Notes: generated by a model from the sequence alone, not told the origin. DNA of 64,000 nt from Volvox africanus (GCA_030268105.1 BSDZ01000032.1:868001-932000); one strand, 5' to 3'. Counted from the first letter of the stretch, positions 1-11,693 are shown. Numbers and translations are program-made.

Positions 1-291
1 AGGGTGCCGGTCGCCGCCGTCCGTGTAGATACGGCATGTGTATCCCCCTCTCCCTCCTGCTGAGTCACATAGTCATGTTAATCCTCCTGATCCCCCTCGC
101 CCTCTCCACCCGATGTGCGGACCGACCTCGAGTCCATCCACTACTTTATACGGATGATTCCACGCCAATGTGTTTGTTTAACCCGGCATAACCCGGCAAC
201 CCCCTCCACATCATACCACCTTCAACCAGCCCGCCGCGGCCAGTGACGCACCCTCCCCCCCCTTTACACACACAAAACAAACACCTCATAC

Positions 292-1557
292 CTGTACGGC
301 AGAGCTGTGGTTGAAAAAATCGATCAGCGGGCAGATGGCGTATTGCTTCAGAGAACGTGACAGAATGACCTCGTACAACACGTTGAACAACAGTACGGCG
401 ATGGCAGCGCTGAGCGTTTTCTGTGGGTCCGCCAGGCCCAAGACCGTGTTGCCCAACGCCAGCACCGCCACCAGACCTGCCGTACGCAGACGGTCCTGCA
501 ACGTGGATCCAACGTACGGCCCACTGAATGTACGGCTCCGTACACAGGACATGGCCCAGATGAAATCCTCGCGCGCTGGTGGCTGCGCACCGGAGGGCAT
601 TCCCTTGCTGACCAGGTCGTCGTACAGCTGCTGCCACTCGCGCTGCTGCTCCGTCACCTGGCCGTTGAGAGGGGATGAACAAACAAAAGGTCGTACAGCA
701 GAGCCCAGCTAAGGACACTCGATGCAAACAACAGCCAGCCGAACAGCAGCAGCTTGTCCTTCCTGTTGTTTTTACTAATACCCAAGCTTAGGGATGACGA
801 ACCGGGGCACACAAACTAGACGTGCAGTGGAGTGGATCAAGCTGTCAGTATTCCGGGCCCCTGCGCCCCGCCCCCTCCGCGTCTCAAGCAACACCTCGGC
901 CCAGAGCTCCACCTGGTCGACTAAGGCCCCGGGCTTTGCCCCAATCCGCTAAGGCCCCGTGAAAGCTGCTATCCCTCCTTCCCAGACCTGGCTGATTAAG
1001 TGGGGGTATTGCAGCGCGGCCAACTGTTGCTCGTTCCAGCGGACCGGGACGCCCGTGTCTGCTGGGAGCTGGGCCACCCAGGGAGCAAGTGATGACTGCG
1101 ACCCCCGGCGCTTGTGCCACATGAGCATTGCCGCCATCTTGGCGAACCAGGGCGCGGACTTCCACCAGTCGTCGGTGACCATGTCTGGACATGGGTTGCG
1201 CTGCTTGGGCGCGAGCACCACTGCGGAGCGGCGCGGGACCTCAACCATCAAGGAGTCAGTGGCAATGTCTGAGGATGCGGCCAACCCACGAACGCCGGCA
1301 AAGGTTGATGGCCGGACGCCAGAGAAGCGGATGCTGGCAGGGCCACGTGCCCAACTCATGAAGGCCTGTGTGCGCGAGTCATCCAGGATAACGGCGGGAG
1401 GTTGCTGGGATTGCTGTTGGGGTTGCTGACGTTGCTGCTGTGGAGCTGGCTCCGTGGGTGCGACGCTTCCAGCGCGTGGAGCGATGAGCACTCGACGGTC
1501 TGCTGAGACATTAGCTAAGCCCGCCCGCGGCGGGTGGCCCAATTGTTGAAGATGCAT
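292..1557 (-). CDS. SET-domain protein, RuBisCO-LSMT-like (3' end missing)
   Basis: Two exons are visible: 988-1557 and 292-657, joined in phase 0 by a 330-nt intron (donor gtctgg, acceptor ccag). The start ATG at 1557 follows an in-frame TAA four codons upstream. Residues 1-75 are Arg/Ala then Gln-rich and could hold an organelle transit peptide. The SET-family pattern then follows: MVEVPRRSAVVL, a WFAKMAAMLMWHK helix, LPADTGVPVRW, and in exon 2 the DFIWAMSCVRSRTFSG motif and PLIDFFNHSS, which is the asparagine-histidine core of the SET active site. The exon ends after NHSSAVQ with donor gtatga, so the rest of SET (GEE/YG motif) and the substrate-binding domain lie in further exons. A possible next exon begins after an ag near position 60, but is too short to judge. 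Family members methylate lysines on chloroplast or cytosolic proteins. Substrate cannot be inferred. An unusual hydrophobic insert separates VRSRTF from NHS. Confidence 0.8.
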
Positions 1558-1799
1558 GTAAAAGAATTATTGTGAACCAACCGTAAGAGACTGTTCTTAC
1601 AAGACCTTCCGCCTTGCAGGCTATGTCAAGCACCCAGGTTTTGTAGCTGGAAAACCGTAGATGAAGTGGATTTTAAGGTTGGATGGAAATCAAATTTTGT
1701 TCAAGAGTTGTGTAACGCTTAGGTTAGAAGCTGGGCACCGAGTTGCGCGCCCCGAGACCAACACGATTCGTTCCCAATTGGCCAGCAGTCCACACTTTG

Positions 1800-1804
1800 T
1801 TACA
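1800..1804 (-). terminator. TGTAA poly(A) signal of the DUF1995 gene
   Basis: TTACA on the plus strand reads TGTAA on the minus strand, about 190 nt beyond the stop codon at 1992. TGTAA is the usual poly(A) signal in chlorophyte algae. The position fits, but the motif is only five bases long. Confidence 0.5.
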
Positions 1805-1991
1805 AACCCTACACCATAATAAGAAGATTTAATAAAAAAACTGCAATTTCTCATAAAATGCCAATTAGTGCAAGGCCAGTGTCCTGACCATCCGACGTTG
1901 CTGCAAGGATACTGCACATATCACCTCATTTTCCTTCAGCACTCCACTTCGCATGCAATAACATAAGGATATTAAGATTCTGCTCGTTATA

Positions 1992-4888
1992 TTATCTATT
2001 TTCCTTGCCCGGAATCAGTCTCCGTAGAAGCTTTGCTGTCTTAGTCAGCGGGCTCGATGCGGCCGCGGCGTTCATGAAGGCTAGCTCCAAATCGCCACTC
2101 GTGGGCCTTCGGGCCATGGCGCCAACCTGATTATCCAATCGCCAGCGCGGGAAAGGTACGTTTGCCAACAAAAAATACGGAGCAACTCAAGCGCTGCGAT
2201 ATAGCGCGAGATCAGTTTACAAAACCCAACCCACCAACATAGCAGCAGCATTCTTAAGAAGGATCGGGACTTCATGTGGGTCGCACTACAGTAAGCCAGT
2301 TGCTGCCGCTACGCGCACATGTCACTGCTCACCTGGACAAACTGATCCCCTGACTTCAGCAGAATACGCCAGCTCGAGGCCCCCGCTGCCGCGGGCCCCG
2401 GCTCAACCATTCGCAGCACAGCACCCACCTTCGGTCCCAGCAACCCCTGCGCAGCAACATGCCAGCAACACCGCCCTCTGACCCTCTCACGACATTCATC
2501 TTCACTGCGGTGCGCCAAGCCGGCCATGTAGCAAGCAGAGCGGTACGGTGCGGAGAGCAATTCGGACCTTTGCCCTCTATCCCGAACCAGCCTGTCATAT
2601 GCAATGGATTGCAAGCTTCTTTACCGAACCTCTGACCTTGTTGGGTGGTTCACTCCACTAAACTAATGCATGCGGCATGAGCTCGGTGTGGTGTGGTGGT
2701 ATGGTGGAACCCTGTCTGTCCCTTCCTACCAACCATCGCAACCTCTCTTCCCGTACGGACATCACAAACAAGCATACAACTACCAAACCTGGATGGCGCA
2801 AGGCAGGAAGCTGTACACGACGTTTATGGACTCCACCACCTGCTGGTACTCGGCTGGCAGCGTGACCCCCAGTTGTGCCCATTGTGGGTTGAGCACCACC
2901 GCCGCCGGACCTACCCACACCTCATCCAGGACCTGCTCCACAAGAGCCACCTGCGTGCATGTGCGTGTGTATGTACGATACAGCGCACGTGTGAGGAAGA
3001 AGGATGAGGATCTTTTGAAAGTGGTTGGCTTTCCGGTCTTGCTACGATGCGTGGTGATAATAGCCGCATTTTAGTTCCTGCTAACTCGGGCAATAGGACA
3101 CAATTTTTTATCGATGCCTCGAACAGCCATGTAGAAGTACACAATCGTGTAGTAACCCAATTAATGGATGACTGACCCAGAACACCCTAAAAAACGTTGA
3201 TTATGTCCTCTGACCCCTGCAAATCCTCTTGGGCGGAAAGTTGCTTGATTGAGTAAACCGCACCGCTTGGACGGCTGGCGGAGAGCTTCAATTGGAAGCT
3301 TGCAAGATAACCTAATTATTGCTGGGACAGCGTAAATACACGGAGATTGGCAAACGGAGCTTGCCGGCCTGGGAAGAGGAAAGAAAAGAGAGAAGAGGGA
3401 GGAGAGAAAAGGGAAGAGGATTTCGCAGCGCAAAACTCCCAACGAACGGTAGTTTGCCTCTCAGAAAGATGATGCGGGTGACGGCAGGTGAGGAGGTCTA
3501 TTGGGTCTATTGGCTGCTTCGGGCCAGCCACGGCTTCTCACTGCTGCAGAGTTGACACCACTAGGAAAGGGGGCAGCGAAACGGCCACGTAGGCCAAGTC
3601 CTCCCTTGGCCGAATACTGGGTCGCACAAGCACGGCATCCGCTCAGGCGGCTTCCCGACTGAAATAACATTTGTGCTCGTTCCTCGTCCCCGACAGACGA
3701 GGAACGAGCAGCCGCCTCGAATGCTACCCCGTCCTGTAACCTCGTCCGCCCAAGTCCTAGTGAAACCCCAGGGGCCGCTATAAGGCCCTCCGGGTGCCGC
3801 TTTGGGTCAGCTCAGTCCTGGGGTGGCAAGGTAAGCGGCGCGATGCCTGCCCCGACCCCAGTGCGCTCCGAAACCTGAACGCACATCTGAGACGGAGGGC
3901 TCCACGATTAGCAGCAAGCCCCCCAGTTGGGGCTGTTGACACGCCTCACGCAAACCCAGAAGCTGCACGCCGCCACTTCCGCCGCCACTGCGAGCCAAAT
4001 GCATGGCGTCCTCGCGTGCATGTACGACTGTCCAATTGGATTGCGCAACGGCAGCCGCTGTTGGGGCGCCGCTGCACTGTTTGACACGCGCGCCAATGGC
4101 AGCTAAGATAACGCTGACCAGGTCCACAGTTGCATGTGGAGAGGTGTCCAGAACCGGAATTTCCACTGCGAAGCGATTTAAAGCGCTCCCCGCTGCGGAA
4201 GGGCTGCTGAAGCCCTGCCGTCCCGGACACCGGCAGCGGCCGAGTAAGTCACAATCAGGCGAAGGAAATCGGTCAGGGAATCGGGACGGAGACCGAGATC
4301 GGGACCGCAGCCCGGACAAAAAGGGTGTGCGGCCGCGTGATTGTATTACAGGGAGCGCTGTGGTGCAGTGCTTGTGAAAGCAGAGGAAGGCGGCGATCAG
4401 TGCCTCAGAGATGACCCAGTGCTGCAAGTTCTCGCCGCTTCGTCACCCATTTATTTAAGGTCGGAATGTGCCTCCCTGGTCGCGAGCCTGGTCCTGCTTG
4501 TGTGTGTTGTGTCCTCCCGGCTACTGTCCGGCACGCCTACCTTGGAACTCTTTGAGATTTTGCGATTGGAGATATGCGGTTGCAGAGCGGGCACAAGGCA
4601 CTGGACGGCTGTTTCTACTGCCTCTTGTTGGCTGCCGGGAATCTGAACCACTGCGGGCTGCGACAGGGGCGAGGAGGTTGACGCAGATGCGGACACCGTT
4701 CTTGCCCGGTTCTTTGAAGATAATTGCATCATCCAACCATAACTTGAGGATGAATTAGAGGCTGCATGTGTTAGGACTAGCCTGGGACGCCTTTGCCTCG
4801 TTCCACACGGCCCCGGCGCCAGTGGCATGGGTGGACAGCCATGATCAAATGCCACGAAACTCGAACATAAACTGTTTTGCATTAGCAT
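1992..4888 (-). CDS. DUF1995 family protein, probably chloroplast-targeted
   Basis: Five exons, all joined in phase 0: 4541-4888, 3885-4214, 2789-2950, 2333-2446 and 1992-2126 (stop TAA). The sum is 1089 nt, 362 residues. Donors are gtaggc, gtgcgt, gtttgg and gtgagc; acceptors are all NCAG. The first ~75 residues (MLMQNSLCSSF, Arg, Ser and Ala rich) look like a transit peptide. The body follows the DUF1995 pattern: IPGSQQEAVETAV, RFAVEIPV, GLLLIVEPSVSDV, AAVVLNPQWAQLG, VVYSFLPCAIQG, GAVLRM..SSWRILLKSGDQFVQ and the conserved tail MARRPTSGDLELAF. DUF1995 proteins are widespread in cyanobacteria, algae and plants; LPA3, needed for photosystem II accumulation, carries this domain, but biochemical function is unknown. 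The longest intron (2951-3884) contains a perfect 15-bp hairpin. I am confident of the family and of the exon chain because every phase closes. Confidence 0.88.
3674..3710. repeat. perfect 15-bp inverted repeat with 7-nt loop
   Basis: The arms 3674-3688 and 3696-3710 are exact reverse complements (TGCTCGTTCCTCGTC and GACGAGGAACGAGCA) around the loop CCCGACA. It lies inside the second intron of the DUF1995 gene. Confidence 0.85.
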
Positions 4889-5309
4889 GTTCTTATCCCG
4901 GCTGACGGGCGAGCCGAAAATTAAATTACTAACTTTCTGGAATCTCGATACGATTCAGCGATCCTTACTGAGTCTGAAATAAAATTTTCAAGTAAGTCGA
5001 AACCGACGACTGCTCGGCTTGCAGCACATGCGTTGCAAGGCATTGCCATCAGCCGTACGAGATTACCGTTTTCGCAACGAGGGTAATGAGCTAAGGACTG
5101 AGCGAGGTCGGGTGCTAGGGTAACATTTCGACTGCGGTACACTGATAATTTTATGCAAACTAAGATTTCTGGCTGCTGCACGTTACACTTACGATGTGAG
5201 ATAAAGTCTCCGGACTTTGGCACGGACAGAGAGGTGGAAAAAATAAACGAGGAAAAAAAATAAATTGAACAAACGAGGGAGCGACATGTTTTCTTTTTGT
5301 TGATATGAT

Positions 5310-5639
5310 ATGTTTTTCTTTTTTCTTGGCGGGGTTTTTCCAAAGACTGTGATCCTCCGCTCGCTCGCGCAACGCTGCGCTAACTGCGGGTCGCAGGCGC
5401 TTCGCGAGGAGCGGTTGGACAGCGTCCTCAGCATATTCTTTCTGCCTCTGGTAACTCTCAGCAAGGGGAATTCCTACCTCACCTGCGGCGCTTGCGGCTG
5501 GACTTCGTTTGAGGGCCCCACAGAGCCGCCCCTCCCTCCTCCCTAACCTCCCCTTCTTCGCCGTTGCCCATCATGCGGCCGCCCCGTCCAACCCGATTTC
5601 GCCTTCTGCCCCTCGTGCAGCCGCAGTTTGTCGGGGTGA
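5310..5639 (+). pseudogene. small zinc-ribbon protein, reading frame split by TAA
   Basis: The reading frame begins MFFFFLGGV, the same unusual start seen in plant zinc-ribbon proteins that begin MFFFFVGG. It carries a first Cys pair CANC and a second pair CGAC (LTCGACGW), with LSIFFLPLV between them, as in that family. An in-frame TAA occurs at 5544-5546. The same frame then continues without shift to a TGA at 5637-5639 and encodes a second zinc ribbon: CPSCG, then FAFCPSCSRSLSG. No AG acceptor lies between the TAA and the CPSC codons, so splicing cannot easily remove the stop. The options are a genuine short protein of 78 residues with a relic downstream, stop-codon readthrough, a nonsense mutation or a sequencing error. 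A TGTAA signal sits 79 nt after the second stop. Function of the family is unknown; metal binding is inferred from the cysteines. Confidence 0.6.
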
Positions 5640-5717
5640 AGGTCCGTGAAGGAGGCCGCAGTCGGGCGGCTTCGTAACGCATGGGGATTGGCCAACACGG
5701 TTTTCACGGCTAGGGAA

Positions 5718-5722
5718 TGTAA
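5718..5722 (+). terminator. TGTAA poly(A) signal of the zinc-ribbon gene
   Basis: TGTAA in the context gaatgtaacgc, about 80 nt after the distal stop codon at 5639. It suggests that the transcript includes both zinc-ribbon halves. Confidence 0.5.
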
Positions 5723-7658
5723 CGCACACAAGGTGCACCCTGGAGGTCCCAGAGTAAAGACTCGGAGCCGCGGTCGCACTTATCTCGCACGTCACGTTGA
5801 CATCGACTTAACCAGCAACCGAACTCACAAGGGCCGTGAAAGCTGATGCCTGGTTGCTAACATGAAGAAGCCCTTCAGGGGCGGAGGTTGACGCGCCTAA
5901 GCCAGTCGGCTCCCAAGCAACTGCGATTGGTAAGGGAATACAACCCAGCTGCAACCCAAGGTCCCACTACTGTCTGGGTGCGAGAACAATTATTCCGGAT
6001 TTTTCGATGTGAGATTTAGTGGGCACTCATGTGTTGACACAATTAAATTAAAAGTATCAAGACCGCGACGTACAGTGGTGGTGGCCGGGGCTGTTTGTCC
6101 TTGTCCCACGTGGTGTACTGGCCAGGACAATGTGCTGTGGCCGCTGCAGTGGCAACAATGGATGTCATGAGTGGTGGGTGCCGGGCCATGGGGCAGGTCC
6201 ATCTCAGATCGACTGCTGCAAAATAGGCGCATTTGTTGGCGCTGCTGTTGTTGGAGGTAACTCCGATGCTTCAAATCCATTCACGAGGTTAGGTTGCAGG
6301 ACGTAATGATGAAGTTGATCTTCTCTGCTGCGGAATAGAGCTCGGGTGCCATTAGCTTTCCAGTGCTGGTGATGTCACCAGGTCTGCCATAATTTTGTGT
6401 TACGGGTATTTCACGTGCCAGGCTGGGGGAGCACTAGCGCTAGCTCGATTTAGCGTGGGTCTGCTGACGGCCGTGCAGGTTAGTTTGAGCAGCTTGAAGT
6501 CCCCGTTCATCCGTATACGAGGTGTAGAATACATCGCTTAATGGAGAAGGCGTTTAGAGAGGAGGAAACTATGGACGACTAGGGTTGAGAGATGGAGGGG
6601 GGCCATCCTTGGTTTCCCGCTCCAGCTTGTCACAACTTGACGTGCATCCCTCCAGTGCTACTGCTGTTGGATGTTCGGGAGGAGTTGGGAATGTTCGAAT
6701 TGTAGGTAGTGCCCAAGTACACGCGAGGCAGCGAGCTGATGTCACGCCGGATTACCGTACGCACGACGCATAAAGTGGAAGATGTCCACGAATAGTTAGG
6801 CCATAATTTCTAAATATACGCATAATAGCTTGCACACCGGTACTTGCTGTGCACATGATGTGCATGATTATCAGTCAGTCGTGACACTGAGCCTTTCGGG
6901 ACAACGACTGACTGAGTACGGTGTGCCACTTGTACGGAATGTAGTACGGAATGTTTATGATGCCCGCCACTTGCCGTAACTGTGGGAGGCGCCTTTGCAG
7001 GGTTGACTGTTGGTCAACGGGAGCGTATATCAAACTGCATCAAACGCTTTTAACAAATTGAAGCCTGTCATGTTCAGGACCGGGGCCGGGGCCGGGGCCG
7101 GGGCCGGGGTCATGTTGCAGCTTACAACATAATGCTGCTATGCTATGGACGTGCTGGACAGGGTGTGCGGTGACGTGGCGGGCTGGAAAGTTAGCTGGTG
7201 GGAAGGAGAAGGCGCCCTAACAAAGCCACGAGCTTGCCGGCATGGTGACGCTCCACCACCGCTGACAGCACATGACCAACCTGCTACACTGGCTACCTGG
7301 CGCTAAGTTACCAGACACCTTGGCCTAGCTGCACCTCACGGCCTCATATTTGCCTTCTCAGAGAATCAAGCAAACACCAATTCACGTGAGATGTGAGTCC
7401 TGGCCCAGCAAGGACACACTGCACCTATGCTCGTGGCTCGCAAGTGGGCAGCCCTTCTCAGTTCCAACATCATCATCACGTGCTGCTAACCCCAGGCTCT
7501 GACCCAGACCGTAACCGTAAGCCCTCTGCCTTGGCTCCTGGCCCCCCGACCGCGGTCTCTCAGCTCCGCAAACCCCCTTTTGGAACCCCCTCCCCTGGCC
7601 TCTTTTCACATCTCACATTCTTATTCCCTCCCCCCTCCCACACACACATCCCTTCTCA
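5723..7658. other. about 1.9 kb without a confident gene
   Basis: No exon chain could be closed here. Isolated exon-like pieces are visible on the plus strand: near 6130-6255, a Cys-rich frame ending at gtaact, and near 6655-6705, LLLLDVREELGMFEL followed by TAG after a ctccag acceptor. Neither has a recognisable family. The downstream part (7100-7658) would be the 3' UTR of the minus-strand NudC-type gene; TTACA at 7122-7126 is a possible poly(A) signal. Confidence 0.4.
7080..7109. repeat. (GGGGCC)n hexanucleotide tract
   Basis: About four and a half head-to-tail copies of GGGGCC. Runs of four G on this strand could form a G-quadruplex. Confidence 0.8.
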
Positions 7659-10436
7659 TCAGTTTTCTTCGCCTATTCCATCCGAGGCGGTCGCTGAGTC
7701 GATGTCCCGCATAAACGTCCGAGGGTTGGGCACCTGGCCGTTGAAGGTGGCCTGAGAGAAGTCAAACCCCGGGTGCTGCCCCCAGTGCCGGGCACAATGT
7801 TCAGGGGGTGTGGCGCAGAGGACAAGAGGCGGTTGGGAAGGTTACAACAAAGTTGAAGTGCAGCCTACCCATCTCGTTTGTTAAGTAGTTCAACGACGAC
7901 ATATAGTGCGGGTGGAAGTGGACGGGTTGGATGGAGTAGCATGGCCACAAAAAGGGGGGGGAGATAGACGGTGAAGCAGCTGTGAATGGGATTTGTCAGC
8001 CTAAGCGGCAGTCGGCACACCCGGTGCGCCCAAAAACTGTCACTATTAAGGCAATAATCATATATTGTTATTGTTATAGCATCATCATCATTATTATATA
8101 TTTTACCTATTGAATATATCATGTATTGTTTATAATCGTATCACTATTATGATATACTTCAATTGTTATTATTATGTATTATATTTATCTTTTAACACTA
8201 CATCGTTGTTTTAAAGCCCCCCCTCCCCCCCTTCCTCACCTCCTTTTGGAACCTCTCGAGCATCAGCCGTTGCTGGTCCGCTTGTTGAGTGATTGGGTCC
8301 AGGGAGTGTCCCGCGATGGCGCTGCCCCACACCTCGCCCTGTGTGTTTGCGGGGGGCCCAACAAGGGGGACGTGGGAAGAGACTAGCGGTAAGTAGGCGA
8401 GGAAACATACGAGCTGGGTAGACGATGTGAACCCATGGAAACGACATATGGACGGGAGCAGTGTGGGCCAATGAGTGCCTGCTCTGATAAAGCAGGGGTT
8501 GGAAGAAGGGGTTGGAGCAGCGGCTCAAGCAGTATCAGATGAATGATATGGTGCAGGGGCGGCACACCACCACCACCATAACACTATCACCACCACCACT
8601 AGTGTCAGTCCTCGCGTCAGCTCCTGCTCGCTCAGCTCCACAGCTTGGGTCCGGCTACACAAGGACCGGCTGGCTGGCGGCAGCGGCAGCGGCAGCGGCA
8701 GCGTCGACAATAAATCGGCATGCACCTGCGCTTGTGGTGTGCATAAGGTTTCCCTTTCCCTCTCCCCCCCCCAATACACAGGTGGCCACAAAACACACAC
8801 ATACGACATCCGTACGCTCCATGCCCACATACACACTCCTTGCCGGTTGACTTGCGGTCATCGAGTGCTTAGTGGGTACCCTAAGACCACGGCTACAAAG
8901 TGCAAGTCACAGTCGTCACAGTCCATGAGAGGTCAGAAGGACCGCACCACACAACCCATAGCTGCTGGCTGCACGCACACGGACACGCACACGCTCGCGG
9001 CTACCTCTTCGAGTTTGGTCAGAGTGACGTGCAAGACACCGTCCTCTGCGCGGCGGAGGGAGGAGGGAAGCGGTGGGAGGGGGAAACCGGTGGACTGTGT
9101 GGACGGCAAGGAGGGCGGACATCCGCGTCGTGAAGTTAGCACTGTACGGCATTGACTGTTGGGACCATTGACGCGCAGTGGCTTTTGTGGTATGGAAGGA
9201 TTGAGGGGCGGTAGGGGTAAGGTCTCACAGCTTACAAGCTGTTGTACTGCATTCCACAAGGTCACGGCAGCCTGTACGCACATGTCCTGAGACGTACATG
9301 CCGTACGCGCACTAGGGGACCCGGCCCCACACGACACACCCACTTGTGGAATCAGACCTCCAAACAATTCTCGTCTGCGGCTCATGAGGACTACGTGTAC
9401 ACTCAGGTGGCCTCCCGCTCGCACCGAAACCATTGGTTGACCTGGACAACCGTCAGTCGTACATTATGTTTCATCCGAGGTCAGCCCCAACCACGAAGCT
9501 ACATCCCCAGATCGACCTCCCCCCTGTTCCGCCGTACGCCGTATGTGCTGTACTGAACAGTCCCACTGACAAGGCCGGAGTCATTCGGTGAAAGCTACTG
9601 GGTTGCGCAGCACAAACATGACACGATAAAAATGTATGCTCAAATCATGTTTGGCTCCACATGGCTCGAGCCGCAGCCGTCTGGGCATGGCATACTCTCC
9701 ACCCTCGCATAATCCCCACGTACGGACTCGCACCATACCCCAGCATCCCCCTCCTCCGTCCCGGCAATTCGTACTCCCGCAAACCACGCACCGATTCCCC
9801 TTCCCCCTCCCATCAAAGGACGGCCATCCCCCCTCTCTTCCCCCCCCCCACCCACTCTCTCTCTCTTCCTCCCCCCCTTCTCTCTCTCTCTCACTCACTC
9901 ACTCACTCACTCACCTAGAGTCCAGAAGCTTTCCGAAACCTTCACGGCCGCCGCCAGGTCACTCTGCCCCGGCAGGTATAACACGGGCACAACGTTATTA
10001 CAGTACATCAGAAGTAAGTGTTGTGGTCAAGCCAAACAAATCTTTCAAGCAATAAGGCAACGTCGTTTAAAATTAATTTTCATGCCTCCTGTCAGCCCTT
10101 GCGGACCAACGTCGGATTCATCCACGCTGGGAGGAGCTCGGCGCCCCTGCACCCCATGTGCGGCCCTCTTCCCGCATACCCCGTTGCTGGCAACAGCATT
10201 CAAGGCTTGCATCAGGTAAAATCTCACTTGGAACTCACATCGATGTACGGAGGGTTGGGATTCATTCCAAACCGTAGGTGCTGTGTGGTTATGTTGACGT
10301 ACAAGAGTTTTCCAGAGACGCCAGGGGGAACGTTCACATATATGTTAACTTCGTTGATTGTTTGATCCCACTCGTAAACGACTTGTCCGTTGTGCTTGTA
10401 TTGGTGTCGTGTACTTGGAGCTAGACGGTCGGCCAT
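7659..10436 (-). CDS. NudC-type CS-domain co-chaperone, NUDCD2-like
   Basis: Five exons close in phase: 10239-10436, 9915-9963, 9005-9045, 8240-8338 and 7659-7775 (stop TGA), 504 nt, 167 residues, close to animal NUDCD2 (157). The start ATG gives MADRLAPSTRHQYKHNG. The p23/CS fold is clear: VVYEWDQTINEVNIYV, then the second strand LRFGMNPNPPYID, then VKVSESFWTLEDGVLHVTLT across two small exons (49 and 41 nt). The NudC signature follows: GEVWGSAIAGHSLDP, QQRLMLERFQKE, HPGFDFSQATFNG and PNPRTFMRDI. NudC proteins act with Hsp90, often on dynein-pathway or WD40 clients, in the cytosol; that role is inferred from the family. The second intron starts inside a GTGA tandem repeat. The gene is divergent from a small membrane protein 269 bp away. 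Confidence 0.92.
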
Positions 10437-10705
10437 GACCTACAAAAGTAGTGACCTACAAATAGCAAATTTGTTAATTAAATATTCGGTTGTAAAGATA
10501 TAGTATTTCCATAACAACTAAATAGCTAGCTTTCACAGCGGGTAAAAGTCGAACCGTTGAACAACTGTCGCAAGGAAACTACTGATTCTCTTATGATGAG
10601 GGGGAAATCGACAAAATAATCGAATACGGATCTTACTGAAATATCTTTTTGACTTGGAAAGCTACAAGATCAACACTTCTGCTAAAACGACTGTCGCCTA
10701 TCAAC
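10437..10705. promoter_or_regulatory. shared divergent promoter region
   Basis: Only 269 bp separate the start codons of the minus-strand NudC-type gene (10436) and the plus-strand membrane protein (10706). Both 5' UTRs and promoters must fit here. No TATA box is obvious; the region is AT-rich in its left half. Confidence 0.45.
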
Positions 10706-11693
10706 ATGGCACCCAAACCGAAGGAGCTGACGGCGCCCTTAAAGCCAGCTTTCCTAGCTGGACTAGTTCTTCTGTTTCCTATCTGCCTGACGGCCTTTGT
10801 AGCTGGCATTTTGGGTATGAGAATCCTTCTGGGTAAGCAACCTTGGCTTTGATTACCAAGGTTACAAGTACGCCTGCTTCTTATGCAATCCTTACATGTA
10901 ATACGGGCAATTTCTCTGAAAATAGTTACGCATGCTCTCCAGTACTTAAACCCTAGCCGGAGAGCGTGTCTAGGCTGTTGACCCGCGGACCACTCTCAAA
11001 CCCTATCAAAAGCGACGTTTCATCCCCATGCTACAAAGTTCTCATCCTTAATATCTTCCAAGGATTTTTGCTCATGCCCTTCTGCGTAGATGAGGATTCT
11101 TCCAGCGGCCTTAGCCAGAGTGTCTTTGGGCAGTACTACAAGCGCCTCATCGCAATCAACCCGTTCTTCTCTGCCTTACTATTCAACGGTGGCATGATTG
11201 GATTAATGTTCTGCATCACGAAGCTGGTGGAGCATGGGCGGGCTTTAAAGGTGCGTCCGTTCGTCGATATTGCGGCCCATGGGCGAGCGGCTGATAAATC
11301 GCATGCGCGCAGCACGGTGCGGTCAGTTCTCCAGATGCAAATCCGTTGCTTGTTAAATGAGTTGATGCATAATCGTCGCTGCATGCCCCTCATTACTTAC
11401 GCAACTGTCGTCATGGGCATCTGAGTTGAGGTGTCAAATGGTGCAAAGAGTGTTTTGATAACAAATAACGGAGGGTAGAGGAATTCCAGTCGCTGTTTTA
11501 CAGCAAAAAGCTCGTCGCGTCCACCCACCACCAGTTGGTGAAGGCTTCTGCACCCTTATAAGAATCGGCTCTACATTGGTTCCGTTTTCGTGTAATGCAT
11601 ACCCCATTACAGCGGGCCAAGAAGGGATCAGACGTGGCGGCCCCGGCGGCGGGCACTGCAAGCTTGGATCAGGAAGCCAAGAAGGACAAGTAG
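10706..11693 (+). CDS. small two-span membrane protein with KKDK C-terminus
   Basis: Exons 10706-10832 and 11063-11250 are well supported (phase 1, gtaagc donor, ccaag acceptor). They encode MAPKPKELTAPLKPAF, a first hydrophobic segment (FLAGLVLLFPICLTAFVAG), a hydrophilic loop with CVDEDSSSG, and a second segment (FFSALLFNGGMIGLMFCIT). Two further exons, 11490-11537 (SLFYSKKLVASTHHQL) and 11613-11693, close in phase 0 and give a 147-residue protein with a Lys/Ala-rich tail. The tail ends in KKDK, which fits the KKXX retrieval signal of ER membrane proteins; ER residence is an inference. Alternatives for the 3' end exist: an exon at 11313-11360 ending in TGA, with a TGTAA signal at 11591. I do not recognise the family. 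The last exon overlaps the end of a minus-strand gene. Confidence 0.62.

Noticed and set aside
3161..3670. Minus-strand frames within 3.1-3.7 kb
   Set aside because: They lie in the second intron of the DUF1995 gene, whose flanking exons join in phase without them.
8525..9155. Long frames on both strands around 8.5-9.2 kb
   Set aside because: They lie in introns of the NudC-type gene and are driven by CA, CAC and GGCAGC repeats. Only the 41-nt exon 9005-9045 fits the family.
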